Under the pieces are notes generated by a model. That model searched no databases. It saw only the letters and a list, made by a program, of their open reading frames with translations, and was not told where the DNA came from. From an uncultured Alphaproteobacteria bacterium (GTDB lineage Bacteria; Pseudomonadota; Alphaproteobacteria; Micropepsales; Micropepsaceae), in assembly GCA_903922545.1 (NCBI GenBank), contig CAIXUE010000089.1, forward strand, positions 1 through 8,481: a stretch of DNA of 8,481 nucleotides, in the 5' to 3' direction. A program made the position numbers and the translations under genes. This document shows, piece by piece, positions 1-7,102 of this stretch. Positions within the stretch are counted from its first letter, which is position 1. The number at the start of each line of letters is the position of its first letter.

Positions 1-189
1 AGCCTTGGCCCAGCGCGCCACACGTTTGGCGTCCTTTGCGCTGTCAGGCCGAAGACCGTGATCCACACTCAGCACCAAAGGCGGGGCAGCGCCTTGGGCC
101 CTGGCCCAATCCGCCAGCAGATGCATCAGGGCAAGGGAATCGCCGCCGCCCGACACCGCGACCGCGCCCGGCCAGGGCATGGCCGCCAT
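1..189 (-). CDS. tilS: tRNA(Ile)-lysidine synthase TilS, N-terminal part (truncated by window edge)
   Basis: TilS is a cytoplasmic ATP-dependent N-type pyrophosphatase that converts the wobble cytidine of the CAU-anticodon tRNA(Ile) to lysidine. Translation of the minus strand gives the family signature: AVAVSGGGDSLALMHLL, i.e. the SGGxDS ATP-binding loop, followed about 30 residues later by SVDHGLRPDS, the typical second motif. Only about 63 codons are inside the window; the C-terminal part lies to the left of base 1. The start is uncertain. I use the ATG at 187-189, 25 bases after the cpoB stop, but another ATG lies at 178-180. Family-like sequence (ADLKSVFAGLMAAMP) continues in frame upstream of 189 and the frame stays open into cpoB, so a longer version starting inside cpoB (for example TTG at 301-303) is possible. 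No clear Shine-Dalgarno sequence is seen before 189. The frame overlaps cpoB in a different phase. Confidence 0.88.
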   Translation of the reverse strand, partial: MAAMPWPGAVAVSGGGDSLALMHLLADWARAQGAAPPLVLSVDHGLRPDSAKDAKRVARWAKA

Positions 190-214
190 CAGGCCGGCGA
201 AAACAGATTTCAGA

Positions 215-1159
215 TCAGCGGCTGCAGGAGGTTTTGCGCGTGCCGGTGGCGAGCGCGAGGGTTTGCGCCGGCGCGTCGGGGAATTTGCTTTTGATCGCGC
301 CAAGGGTGGTGCAGCCTTCCTGGGTACGGCCCATCGCGATCAGCGACTGGCCAAGCTGCAGCATACTGTCGGAACCGCGCGCCGACTTGGGATATTTTTT
401 GATCTGTTCGGCAAAGGCGTTGATGGCGCCCGGATAGTCATGCTGGATGAAATCGATATGCCCCACCCAATAAATCGCCTGGGGCGACAATTCAGTATCG
501 TCGGGATTGGCGTCGGCATAGGCGCGGAATGAGGCCTTGGCCTCGTCATATTGCGCCTTGGCCAGAAGGTTCATCGCCGCGTCGAACGGATTGGCGACCG
601 GGCGCTGGGCCACGTCATCGGCCGGAAGCGTGCCCAATAATCCCGGCGGCGCAGCCAGGGTCTGCTGGGCTTGCGGTTGCGGCGCGGGCAATGCGAGCGC
701 CGTTTGCCCCCCGGAATTTACACCGATGGGCGGCAGTGGCTGGCCCGGCTGCAGAGAGCCGGGCGGCGGGGCCACGCCCGAAGCGGCGGAGGCGCAGTTC
801 AGTCCCTGATCGCCACCGGCAGCGCCAAGCTGCTGGGCGGAGACCATGCAGAGCCGGTAGGCGAAATCTTTTTGCTGCTGGTCGATCTTGCCGTTTAGCA
901 GATCGATCTGGTGGCGCAGCTCTTCATTGTTGCCGGTGGCCTGGGACAGGCTTTGGGTCAGGTTGCGCGCCTGATCTTCCAGCGTCTGCACACGGCCCTG
1001 CAATTGCTGGTTCTGGCCGGCCAGATCGCTCAGCTTGGAATCCTGATCGGCCTCATGGGCTTTTTCCTCGTCGCTGGGGCCGAACAGCTGCGCCTGCGCT
1101 GCCGGCGCGGCAGCCGACACCAGAAGAGCAAGCGTAAAGATGACGAGCGGTTTGTTCAT
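215..1159 (-). CDS. cpoB: Tol-Pal system protein CpoB (YbgF), periplasmic TPR protein
   Basis: CpoB is a periplasmic protein that binds TolA and coordinates Tol-driven outer-membrane constriction with septal peptidoglycan synthesis (known from E. coli). The 314-residue product shows the expected layout: a signal peptide (residues 1-23, positively charged start, hydrophobic core, AQA cleavage site before QLFG); a Gln/Asn-rich coiled coil at about 30-98 (heptad-like DLAGQNQQLQGRVQTLEDQA), which trimerises in the family; a Pro/Gln/Ala-rich linker at about 120-190; and TPR repeats at about 190-300, including AKAQYDEAKASFRAYADANP, YPGAINAFAEQIKKYP and ALGA-type helices after MGRTQEGCTTL. The gene follows pal in the usual place and precedes tilS. 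The ATG at 1157-1159 has only a weak GGA six bases upstream. The start lies just beyond an intrinsic terminator (1172-1205), so expression probably relies on read-through. It is somewhat longer than E. coli CpoB because of the linker. Confidence 0.93.
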   Translation of the reverse strand: MNKPLVIFTLALLVSAAAPAAQAQLFGPSDEEKAHEADQDSKLSDLAGQNQQLQGRVQTLEDQARNLTQSLSQATGNNEELRHQIDLLNGKIDQQQKDFAYRLCMVSAQQLGAAGGDQGLNCASAASGVAPPPGSLQPGQPLPPIGVNSGGQTALALPAPQPQAQQTLAAPPGLLGTLPADDVAQRPVANPFDAAMNLLAKAQYDEAKASFRAYADANPDDTELSPQAIYWVGHIDFIQHDYPGAINAFAEQIKKYPKSARGSDSMLQLGQSLIAMGRTQEGCTTLGAIKSKFPDAPAQTLALATGTRKTSCSR

Positions 1160-1171
1160 CTTCGATCCAAC

Positions 1172-1205
1172 AAAAAAGGGCGCGAAAACTTCGCGCCCTT
1201 TTTTT
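1172..1205 (-). terminator. Intrinsic terminator between pal and cpoB (bidirectional form)
   Basis: A perfect inverted repeat: GGGCGCGAA (1178-1186), loop of three bases, TTCGCGCCC (1190-1198), flanked by an A-run on the left (1172-1177) and a T-run on the right (1199-1205). On the minus strand this reads A-run, nine-pair GC-rich stem, then six T, the classic rho-independent form. It starts 16 bases after the pal stop codon and its U-tract ends 12 bases before the cpoB ATG. Because of the matching A and T runs it could also act on plus-strand transcripts. Confidence 0.88.
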
Positions 1206-1220
1206 CTTATCCGTCAAGAC

Positions 1221-1748
1221 TCACGAAGAAGCGCCGCTGGTGATGGTCGAAACGCCGCGGCGGTTTTGCGCCCAGCAATCTTCGTTCGAGGCGGTGCAGA
1301 TGGGGCGTTCCTTGCCGTAAGACACGGTCTGCAGGCGGCTGTTGTTGACGCCCAGGCTGACCAGATATTCCTTCACGGCATTGGCGCGCCGCGCGCCCAG
1401 CGCCAGATTGTATTCGCGGGTGCCGCGCTCGTCGGCATGGCCTTCAATCGAGATCTGGACGGAGGGATAACGGTTCAGCCAGGTGGCCTGCTTTTGCAGG
1501 GTGCCCTTGTCGCTGTCCTGAACGTTATACTCGTTATACGCGAAATGGACGGTGTCGCCGACATTGACCTTGAAGTCCTGAAGGCTGCCGGGCGCGATGC
1601 CGGGCGGCGGCGGCGGCGGCCTCACTGCGGCCTCTTGGACCGGCGGGGGCGGGGGCGGCGTGGCCGCAACCTGTTCCTTGGTCGTACAGGCGGCGAGGAA
1701 AAGCCCCGACGACAGAACAGCAAATTTCATGATGGTGGAAATTTTCAT
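1221..1748 (-). CDS. pal: Peptidoglycan-associated lipoprotein Pal
   Basis: Pal is the outer-membrane lipoprotein of the Tol-Pal system; it binds peptidoglycan non-covalently and is released from or handed to TolB as TolA pulls. The 175-residue product has a lipoprotein signal peptide with lipobox LAAC (acylated Cys21), then a linker with two hexaproline tracts (residues 31-36 and 44-49), and an OmpA-like domain from about 60 to 172. The peptidoglycan-binding signature is HADERGTREYNLALGARRA (104-122); Asp106 and Arg121 have the 15-residue spacing of the diaminopimelate-binding Asp/Arg pair known in OmpA-like domains. Cys151 and Cys158 could form a disulfide. The ATG at 1746-1748 is chosen over Met7 because a strong GGGAG ribosome binding site lies 8 bases upstream. 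It follows tolB after a 298-base gap and is followed at once by a strong terminator, so it may be the most abundant product of the cluster. Confidence 0.97.
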   Translation of the reverse strand: MKISTIMKFAVLSSGLFLAACTTKEQVAATPPPPPPVQEAAVRPPPPPPGIAPGSLQDFKVNVGDTVHFAYNEYNVQDSDKGTLQKQATWLNRYPSVQISIEGHADERGTREYNLALGARRANAVKEYLVSLGVNNSRLQTVSYGKERPICTASNEDCWAQNRRGVSTITSGASS

Positions 1749-2046
1749 CGTATTATCTCCCGAAGACGGAAAGCCGGTGCCGGGCCGCCCGCAAATGTGA
1801 ATGCACCCAATAGGTCCAACGTACTAAACGGCAAAAAGAGCCAAAAAAATGACGATCCCGTGTTCACGCGGCGACAGGAAAATAGGCCCTGGTACCTAAT
1901 GATCCGGCGACCCTTTACTTTCCCCACACAACGCCCGCGACGGGCATCAATTGTTCTATTTTTAACTGAAAATCAGCCTCCAGCTTAGTCCCGGGTCCGG
2001 CGTTTCGGCAAGCGTTTGGCGCAGGCTTTACATGCTTGTCACTTAC
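1749..2046. other. Intergenic region tolB-pal (298 bases), probable pal leader/promoter region
   Basis: This is the longest gap inside the gene block. I see no convincing gene and no strong sigma-70-like promoter, although two AT-richer patches (about 1840-1852 and 1949-1974) are plausible promoter locations for pal. Small perfect inverted repeats are present: GCCCG-CGA-CGGGC (1933-1945), CTGA-AAA-TCAG (1966-1976) and CGTG-TT-CACG (1859-1868). None is followed by a T-run in the way a terminator after tolB would need. The last 10-mer recurs in the ruvC upstream region. A GTG-started 60-codon minus-strand frame (1745-1927) ends in an ATGA overlap with pal but has no ribosome binding site. Confidence 0.5.
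1757..1761 (-). promoter_or_regulatory. Ribosome binding site of pal
   Basis: GGGAG on the minus strand, 8 bases ahead of the ATG at 1746-1748. It is the best Shine-Dalgarno match in the window and decides the pal start in favour of Met1 rather than the in-frame Met7. Confidence 0.8.
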
Positions 2047-3342
2047 CTACTGGATCAACGGAGACCAAGCCGGGTCCGAAGCATCGCCGGGCGTCAGGAC
2101 GCGCCGCTCATTGCGGCCGGTCACGTCCACGGACCAGATTTGCGCGCCGCGCCCGCCTTCCAGGTCGCGGGTGAACATCAGGACCCGGCCATTGGGGGCC
2201 CAGGTCGGGCCTTCATCTTCCCAGCCGGAAGTGATCAGCCGCTCACCCGAACCGTCAGGGCGCATCACACCCAGGTCGAAATGCCCGGCATCCTGCTTGG
2301 TGAAGGCGATCAGGTCGCCGCGTGGGCTCCAGACCGGCGTGCCATTGCGGCCGGCGCCAAAGCTGATGCGGTGCTGGTTCGAGCCGTCGGCATTCATGAT
2401 GTAGATCTGCTGCGAGCCGCCCCGGTCAGACTCAAACGTGATCTGTTTGCCATCGGGCGAGAAGGAGGGCGCGGTATCAATCGCCGGATCGGTGGTGAGC
2501 CGCTTCATCTGGCGGCTGCGCAAATCCATCACATAAATGTCGGAATTGCCGTTCTCCTCCAGGCTGAGGGCCACCTGGTTGCCATCGGGCGAAAAGCGCG
2601 GGCTGAAGGTCATGTTGGGGAAATTGCCCAGCATTTCCTGTTTGCCGGTTTCCAGGTCGAACAGGTAAACCCGCGGCTTGGCGCCGATATAGGACATGTA
2701 GGCGATCATCTGCGCGGTGGGATTAAAGCGCGGCGTCAGCACCATGTAATCGCCGCGGGTGAGGAACGTGGGATTGGCGCCGTCTTCATCCATCACCGCC
2801 AGCCGCTTGACGCGCTTGGTCGCCGGGCCGGTTTCGGAAATAAAGACGATGCGGGTGTCGAAATAGCCTTTCTCGCCGGTGATGCGCTCATAAATCGCGT
2901 CCGACACGATATGGGCGATGCGCCGCCAGTTTTCCGGCTGGGTGGTGTAGGTTTTGCCGTCCATCTGGCTTTCGCCATAGACATCCCACAACCGGAAATC
3001 GACTTTCAGGCGGCCATCGGGCTGGGCCACCACATCGCCGGTGACCAGGCCCTGCGCGTTGATCACGCGCCAGTTGGCGAAATTGGGCACCACATTGATG
3101 TTGGTGATGTGATCGACATAGGCCTTGGGATCGACCGGCTTGAACAGGCCCGAACGCTCAAGATCAGCGCGCACCACGCTGGCGATATTGGCGCCCACCG
3201 GATCGGTGGAGACAAAATCGGGAATGGCGATGGGAAGCGGCTGGGCGGTGCCTTGCGTCACATCCACCGACAAAGCGGCAAAAGCGGGAGACGCGAAAAA
3301 CGCGCCAAGCAAAATCAGGGGAAGGAAAATTTTCTTTGTCAT
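2047..3342 (-). CDS. tolB: Tol-Pal system beta-propeller protein TolB
   Basis: TolB is a soluble periplasmic protein that binds Pal through its propeller and TolA through its N-terminal region, and so controls Pal mobility during cell constriction. The 431-residue product fits the family length. It has a Sec signal peptide (1-22, [20 protein letters not shown] then cleavage), an N-terminal alpha/beta domain (about 23-160, with IAIPDF and a [20 protein letters not shown] segment), and a C-terminal six-bladed propeller (about 165-431). The blades are marked by repeated motifs: [65 protein letters not shown] and a closing AWSPL. The start codon lies one base after the tolA TAA stop (TAA-A-ATG), which supports this ATG and implies translational coupling. 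The stop is TAG, unlike most genes here. Confidence 0.98.
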   Translation of the reverse strand: MTKKIFLPLILLGAFFASPAFAALSVDVTQGTAQPLPIAIPDFVSTDPVGANIASVVRADLERSGLFKPVDPKAYVDHITNINVVPNFANWRVINAQGLVTGDVVAQPDGRLKVDFRLWDVYGESQMDGKTYTTQPENWRRIAHIVSDAIYERITGEKGYFDTRIVFISETGPATKRVKRLAVMDEDGANPTFLTRGDYMVLTPRFNPTAQMIAYMSYIGAKPRVYLFDLETGKQEMLGNFPNMTFSPRFSPDGNQVALSLEENGNSDIYVMDLRSRQMKRLTTDPAIDTAPSFSPDGKQITFESDRGGSQQIYIMNADGSNQHRISFGAGRNGTPVWSPRGDLIAFTKQDAGHFDLGVMRPDGSGERLITSGWEDEGPTWAPNGRVLMFTRDLEGGRGAQIWSVDVTGRNERRVLTPGDASDPAWSPLIQ

Positions 3343-3343
3343 T

Positions 3344-4195
3344 TTATCGGCCCATCATTTCCCGGGGATCAAACCGCAAAGGATTGATTTCCTTCCAGTC
3401 ACTATAGCGCGTGGCAGGCAGCTTATAAGGCGCGCATTGATAGATCGCCCGGCTGGCTGCCTCAGCCGCGGCGCGGGTGTAGGGATTGCCCATCGCCGTG
3501 GCGGAGTTGCCAGATAATTGTGGCCGGCCCAAGACGGTTCCGTCCGGACCCAGCTGAAGATCGAAATCCACCACCAGGTCGGCCGGATTGGGCGCGCCCA
3601 CCGGCGGGCTCCAGCAGCGGTCGATCTGGCTTCTAAGGGCATCGACCAGGTCGGCGGTGGCCAGGGACTGGTTGCCCGCGCCCTGGATGATGCGGTTGGA
3701 GGTCTTGGCGTTTTTCGGGGTTTCGGCCTGGGCCAAAATCTTGTTCAGCACCGCGTCAGCGTCAGCCACCATCTGTTTCTTGCTTTTGGGCGGATCGGGC
3801 TGGTCCTGGGTGGGCTTGGGTTTGGCGATGCGGATTTGCGGCACCGGCGGAAGGGGCGCGGGCTCGGCCTGCATCACGGGCGGTTCGGCCGGTTCGGGCA
3901 TCACCATTTTCTCAACCGGCTTTTCGTCGGGCGGGGGGGCTTCGGCGCGCACATTGGTCTGCTGCATCACGACCAGATCGACGGGAATGGCATGGGTTTC
4001 CGGCGACAGCGCCACCATATGGCTCCAGGTGTAATAGGTGCCGGCCAGAAGCCCCACATGCAGGGCCACGGAAATCACCAGCCCGGCGGGGCTTTGCCGG
4101 GCAGTGGTGGGACGCGGCGGACCTTTGCGTGCGGGCTTGGGCCGCCGGCCGGAGTCCATCTTATTGTTGTGCGTTTGGCTTTGGCCGGTCGACAT
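3344..4195 (-). CDS. tolA: TolA, inner-membrane-anchored periplasmic arm of Tol-Pal
   Basis: TolA is driven by TolQ/TolR and reaches across the periplasm to TolB and Pal. The product (283 residues from this start) has a basic cytoplasmic N-terminus ([13 protein letters not shown]), one membrane segment (about 37-57) carrying Ser42 and His46, the SxxxH pair that couples TolA/TonB to the motor, a Pro/Glu/Lys-rich middle (about 85-140, [29 protein letters not shown]), a short helical stretch (about 140-165) and a C-terminal TolA/TonB-like domain (about 170-278) with Cys184 (DRCWSPP) and Cys254 (YQCAPY), likely the conserved disulfide. It is clearly shorter than E. coli TolA (421 residues) and lacks the long Ala/Lys-rich helical rod. 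Start is uncertain: Met1 (4195) overlaps tolR by 35 bases with a weak GGA, whereas Met13 (4157-4159) lies one base after the tolR TAA stop, exactly the TAA-N-ATG spacing seen at tolA-tolB. Confidence 0.93.
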   Translation of the reverse strand: MSTGQSQTHNNKMDSGRRPKPARKGPPRPTTARQSPAGLVISVALHVGLLAGTYYTWSHMVALSPETHAIPVDLVVMQQTNVRAEAPPPDEKPVEKMVMPEPAEPPVMQAEPAPLPPVPQIRIAKPKPTQDQPDPPKSKKQMVADADAVLNKILAQAETPKNAKTSNRIIQGAGNQSLATADLVDALRSQIDRCWSPPVGAPNPADLVVDFDLQLGPDGTVLGRPQLSGNSATAMGNPYTRAAAEAASRAIYQCAPYKLPATRYSDWKEINPLRFDPREMMGR

Positions 4196-4616
4196 CCGTC
4201 ACAAGTCCGATATGGGTGAAACCCGCCGCCGACAGCATACCCATCACGATCATCACCTTGCCGTAATTGACCGTGGTGTCGCCGCGCACGAAAATTCGCT
4301 GGTCATAGCCATTGTTGGAAATGGCGGTGAGCTTGGGGACCAGTTCATCGTCCGCCACCAGCTGCTTCTGCAGATAGATTTTGCCGTTCTTGTCGATGGT
4401 GACCGAAAGCGGCTCGCGGTCCTGGCCCAGGGCAGGCGCGCGGGTCTTGGGCAAATCCACCGGCACGCCGACCGTGAGCAGCGGCGCCGTCACCATGAAG
4501 ACGATCAGCAGCACCAGCATCACGTCCACAAAAGGCGTGACATTGATTTCGGCCATCACCCGGCCGCGGCGGCGGCCGCGCCTGGCCTGCATGCCGGGTT
4601 GCATGACGCCAGCCAT
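4161..4616 (-). CDS. tolR: TolR, proton-channel subunit of the Tol motor (ExbD/TolR family)
   Basis: TolR forms, with TolQ, the proton-motive-force-driven motor in the inner membrane that energises TolA. The 151-residue product has a basic cytoplasmic N-terminus (ARRGRRRGR), the family motif MAEINVTPFVDVMLVLLIVF with the membrane-embedded Asp31 (equivalent to Asp23 of E. coli TolR) that carries protons, one membrane helix (about 29-49), and a periplasmic domain (about 60-143) with VPVDLPKTRAP and the typical VSI-like strand LSVTIDKNGKIYL and IFVRGDTTVNYGKVMIVMGML. The ATG overlaps the tolQ stop by one base (TGATG), and GGAAGAG lies about 9 bases upstream, within tolQ. The RGDTTV region and length are ordinary for the family. 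Confidence 0.97.
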   Translation of the reverse strand: MAGVMQPGMQARRGRRRGRVMAEINVTPFVDVMLVLLIVFMVTAPLLTVGVPVDLPKTRAPALGQDREPLSVTIDKNGKIYLQKQLVADDELVPKLTAISNNGYDQRIFVRGDTTVNYGKVMIVMGMLSAAGFTHIGLVTDVDRPKPNAQQ

Positions 4617-5527
4617 CAGCGCGCTTTCTCTTCCAGCTGCCGCGACAGGATAGCGGAGAATTCATCCGCGAAAGCATCCAACCGGTTCACATAGCGGCCG
4701 ATTTCATTGACGAAACGGTTGTAGAAAATCACCGCCGGAACGGCGGCGGCAAGGCCCATGGCGGTGGTGAACAAAGCTTCGGCGATGCCCGGCGCCACCA
4801 CGGCCAGGGTGGTGTCATGGCGCGCGGCGATGGCGCTGAAGGCATTCATGATGCCCCAGACCGTGCCGAACAACCCGACAAAGGGCGACACCGAACCCAC
4901 CGTGGCCAGAAAACCCAGCTGGCGTTCGATGCCGTCGGTTTCGCGCAGGATCGAGACATTCATGGCCTTGTCGATGCGTTCCTTGACGCCGGCGATCTGG
5001 TTTTCGCGCGGATTGCCGTTTTCAAAAGCCCGGCGCCATTCGCGCAGCGCGGCGATGAAGGTGGCCGCCATGGGATGATCGGTCTTGGGCGCGATCTGCT
5101 GGTAAAGTTCGTCCAGCGACTGGCCCGAGCAGAACAGCTTTTCGAATTTCGCGGCCTTGCGCTTGAGGGCGGCAAGCGCCAGCGCCTTGTTGAAAATGAT
5201 CGCCCAGCTGATCAGCGAGGCCAGCAGCAAAAGCAGCATCACGGCTTTGACGACATAGCCGGAGGTCATGAACATGGAGACGAGATTGAAACCGCCCGCG
5301 CCGGGATCGGCGGCCCCTGCCGGCGCGGACAGGCCGTTGGTGGTGACGGATGAGGTGGGCGCCGCATTGGGCGGGGGCAGGCTTTCGCTGGCCGTGTTGC
5401 CGGCGCCGCTGGGCGCCGCGACGGGCGCGCTTTGCGGGCCGCTGGGCTGGGGGGCTTGCTGCAACTGGGCAAAGGCGGGGGCAGCAAACAACAGGAACAG
5501 CAACACGAGGAGCGGCGATTTTTTCAT
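4616..5527 (-). CDS. tolQ: TolQ (ExbB/TolQ family) with ExbB-like signal peptide and N-terminal extension
   Basis: TolQ is the polytopic subunit of the TolQR motor. The core (about residues 81-303) is canonical: TM1 about 90-112 (VVKAVMLLLLLASLISWAII), a cytoplasmic loop, TM2 about 194-220 (FLATVGSVSPFVGLFGTVWG, the family hallmark) and TM3 about 232-252 (APGIAEALFTTAMGLAAAVP). What is unusual is the front: residues 1-20 look like a cleavable signal peptide (KK, Leu-rich core, AFA cleavage site before Gln21), followed by a 60-residue Pro/Ala/Ser/Gln-rich stretch. Classical TolQ (about 230 residues) begins near Met85/Met87 here; such extensions are known in one group of ExbB proteins. The upstream start (5527) is supported by an AAGG ribosome binding site 7 bases ahead and by the good signal-peptide pattern. 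Its place ahead of tolR-tolA-tolB-pal argues for TolQ rather than ExbB function. Confidence 0.94.
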   Translation of the reverse strand: MKKSPLLVLLFLLFAAPAFAQLQQAPQPSGPQSAPVAAPSGAGNTASESLPPPNAAPTSSVTTNGLSAPAGAADPGAGGFNLVSMFMTSGYVVKAVMLLLLLASLISWAIIFNKALALAALKRKAAKFEKLFCSGQSLDELYQQIAPKTDHPMAATFIAALREWRRAFENGNPRENQIAGVKERIDKAMNVSILRETDGIERQLGFLATVGSVSPFVGLFGTVWGIMNAFSAIAARHDTTLAVVAPGIAEALFTTAMGLAAAVPAVIFYNRFVNEIGRYVNRLDAFADEFSAILSRQLEEKAR

Positions 5528-5534
5528 GACAGAA

Positions 5535-5538
5535 CCTT
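5535..5538 (-). promoter_or_regulatory. Ribosome binding site of tolQ
   Basis: AAGG on the minus strand, 7 bases before the ATG at 5525-5527. It supports the long TolQ start with the signal peptide. The 88-base gap (5528-5615) between ybgC and tolQ shows no convincing promoter or terminator. Confidence 0.6.
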
Positions 5539-5615
5539 ATGGGGCGCCAGGGGAGCTAAGCGCATGAAATACATTCAATCTTGGCCGAACTGAGGCCCGG
5601 AAAAGGCGGTGCGCG

Positions 5616-6062
5616 TCAAAGCACTGTTTCATAAAGAAAAGGCATCAACAAATCGCGAATTTCCCCCGGAATGCGCCGGGGTTTGCCGGATAACGTGATG
5701 ATACAGGCTTCGATCCGCCCATCGGTCAAGAGCGTGCCATTGGCATGAACGCTTTGGCGGGCGGACATCCGTGCCCCGCTGAGGCCGGTAAGGATGGTGC
5801 GGACTTCCAGCGGGTCATCGACGCGGGCGGGGCGATGAAAATCCACATGGACGCTGCGGATGGTCCAAGCGGTGGGTTCCTGGGATTCCAGGTCGGCCAT
5901 CTGGGTGATTCCCGCCAGGCGGAAAAATTCGGTGCGGCCCCGCTCCATGTAGCGCAGATAATTGGCGTGATAGACCAGACCCGAAAGATCGGTGTCTTCG
6001 TAATAGACGCGGATGGGCAGGATGTGCGTCTTGCCGTCGAAATGGCCAAGCCCTTTGGTCAT
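5616..6062 (-). CDS. ybgC: YbgC acyl-CoA thioesterase (hotdog fold)
   Basis: YbgC is a small cytoplasmic hotdog-fold thioesterase of the 4-hydroxybenzoyl-CoA thioesterase family; known members hydrolyse acyl-CoA (and are reported to associate with phospholipid-synthesis enzymes), and the gene is the usual first member of tol-pal clusters, though it is not required for Tol function in E. coli. The 148-residue product carries the family signature near its N-terminus: [20 protein letters not shown], with Asp25 matching catalytic Asp18 of Haemophilus YbgC, followed by [10 protein letters not shown], the start of the long central helix. The rest shows hotdog strands ([19 protein letters not shown]). 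The start overlaps the ruvB stop by four bases (ATGA), so it is coupled to the ruv genes. Length and motifs are ordinary. Confidence 0.96.
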   Translation of the reverse strand: MTKGLGHFDGKTHILPIRVYYEDTDLSGLVYHANYLRYMERGRTEFFRLAGITQMADLESQEPTAWTIRSVHVDFHRPARVDDPLEVRTILTGLSGARMSARQSVHANGTLLTDGRIEACIITLSGKPRRIPGEIRDLLMPFLYETVL

Positions 6063-7102
6063 TCGTCCGGATCCGAAAACAGGCCGCTCTGCAGCGGCGA
6101 TTGCGGCGGGGCTTTGAGGCCCAGATGACCGTAGGCCGCACTGGTGAGGACGCGGCCGCGCGGGGTTCGCTGCACAAAGCCAAGCTGCATGAGATAAGGC
6201 TCGACAATTTCCTCGATCGCATCGCGCGCCTCACCCAGGGCGGCAGCGATGGTTTCAATCCCCACCGGGCCGCCGGAAAAGCTTTCCGCGATCAGGGAAA
6301 GATAGCGCCGGTCAAAGGCATCGAGCCCTTTGCTGTCCACTTCCAGACGGGTGAGCGCGGCGTCGGCGATTTTGGCGTCCACCGTCTTGTGGCCCGAGAC
6401 GCTGGCGAAATCGCGCACGCGCTTGAGAAGCCGGCCGGCAATGCGCGGCGTGCCCCGCGCGCGGCCGGCGATTTCGCGCGCGCCATCTGGGCCAAGCGCA
6501 AAGCCCAGCACCCGCGCGCCGCGTTCGACAATCGAGCAGAGTTCATCGGTGGTGTAAAAATTCAGCCGCACCGGAATGCCGAAACGGTCGCGCAAGGGCG
6601 TTGTGATCAGGCCGGAGCGGGTGGTGGCGCCCACAAGCGTGAAGGGCGCCAGCTGGATTTTCACCGAACGGGCGCTGGGGCCCTCGCCGATCACCAGATC
6701 GAGTTCGAAATCCTCCATGGCGGGATAGAGAATTTCTTCAACGGCCGGATTGAGGCGGTGAATTTCGTCGATGAACAGCACATCGCGCGGCTCAAGATTG
6801 GTGAGGATGGCGGCCAGGTCGCCGGCCTTGGCCAGCACCGGGCCGGAGGTGGAGCGGAAATTGACGCCCAGTTCGCGGGCCACGATCTGGGCCAGTGTGG
6901 TTTTGCCGAGACCGGGCGGGCCGGAAAACAGCACATGATCCAACGCCTCACCGCGGCCCTTGGCGGCATCGATAAAGATTTTGAGATTTTCCCGCGCCTG
7001 GGCCTGGCCGACAAAATCGGCAAGTGTTTTGGGACGCAGAGACGTTTCCAGCGCATCGTCTTCGCTGCGTTCCGGCGTGACCAGGCGTTCCACTTTGCTC
7101 AC
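6059..7102 (-). CDS. ruvB: Holliday junction branch migration ATPase RuvB
   Basis: RuvB is the AAA+ motor that, loaded by RuvA, drives branch migration of Holliday junctions in recombination repair. The 347-residue product matches the family: an N-terminal segment with [12 protein letters not shown] (22-33), Walker [10 protein letters not shown] (61-69), Walker [13 protein letters not shown] (108-119, Asp112/Glu113), sensor-1 region LVGATTRSG (156-164), the arginine-finger segment LRDRFG (170-175), a sensor-2 region [15 protein letters not shown] (217-231) and a C-terminal winged-helix DNA-binding domain (about 255-330, with [15 protein letters not shown] and [10 protein letters not shown]). 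The start is GTG (7100-7102) and overlaps the ruvA stop as GTGA. At the other end the stop overlaps the ybgC start as ATGA. All key residues look intact. Confidence 0.98.
   Translation of the reverse strand: MSKVERLVTPERSEDDALETSLRPKTLADFVGQAQARENLKIFIDAAKGRGEALDHVLFSGPPGLGKTTLAQIVARELGVNFRSTSGPVLAKAGDLAAILTNLEPRDVLFIDEIHRLNPAVEEILYPAMEDFELDLVIGEGPSARSVKIQLAPFTLVGATTRSGLITTPLRDRFGIPVRLNFYTTDELCSIVERGARVLGFALGPDGAREIAGRARGTPRIAGRLLKRVRDFASVSGHKTVDAKIADAALTRLEVDSKGLDAFDRRYLSLIAESFSGGPVGIETIAAALGEARDAIEEIVEPYLMQLGFVQRTPRGRVLTSAAYGHLGLKAPPQSPLQSGLFSDPDE

Noticed and set aside
1601..1660. GGC/GGGGGC repeats as a non-coding repeat element
   Set aside because: They encode the proline tracts of Pal in frame, so they are coding low complexity, not a separate element.
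1931..1976. Possible tolB terminator from the hairpins GCCCG-CGA-CGGGC and CTGA-AAA-TCAG
   Set aside because: On the minus strand neither hairpin is followed by a T-run, and the stems are only four or five pairs.
1140..1988. 282-codon plus-strand frame over pal and its flanks
   Set aside because: Antisense to pal, crosses the pal-cpoB terminator and the tolB-pal gap, and is rich in Arg/Gly as expected from complementary GC-rich codons.
2032..3387. 451-codon open frame on the plus strand
   Set aside because: It lies exactly opposite tolB, whose motifs are unmistakable. Long antisense frames are common in GC-rich DNA. The translation has no recognisable domain and no ribosome binding site.
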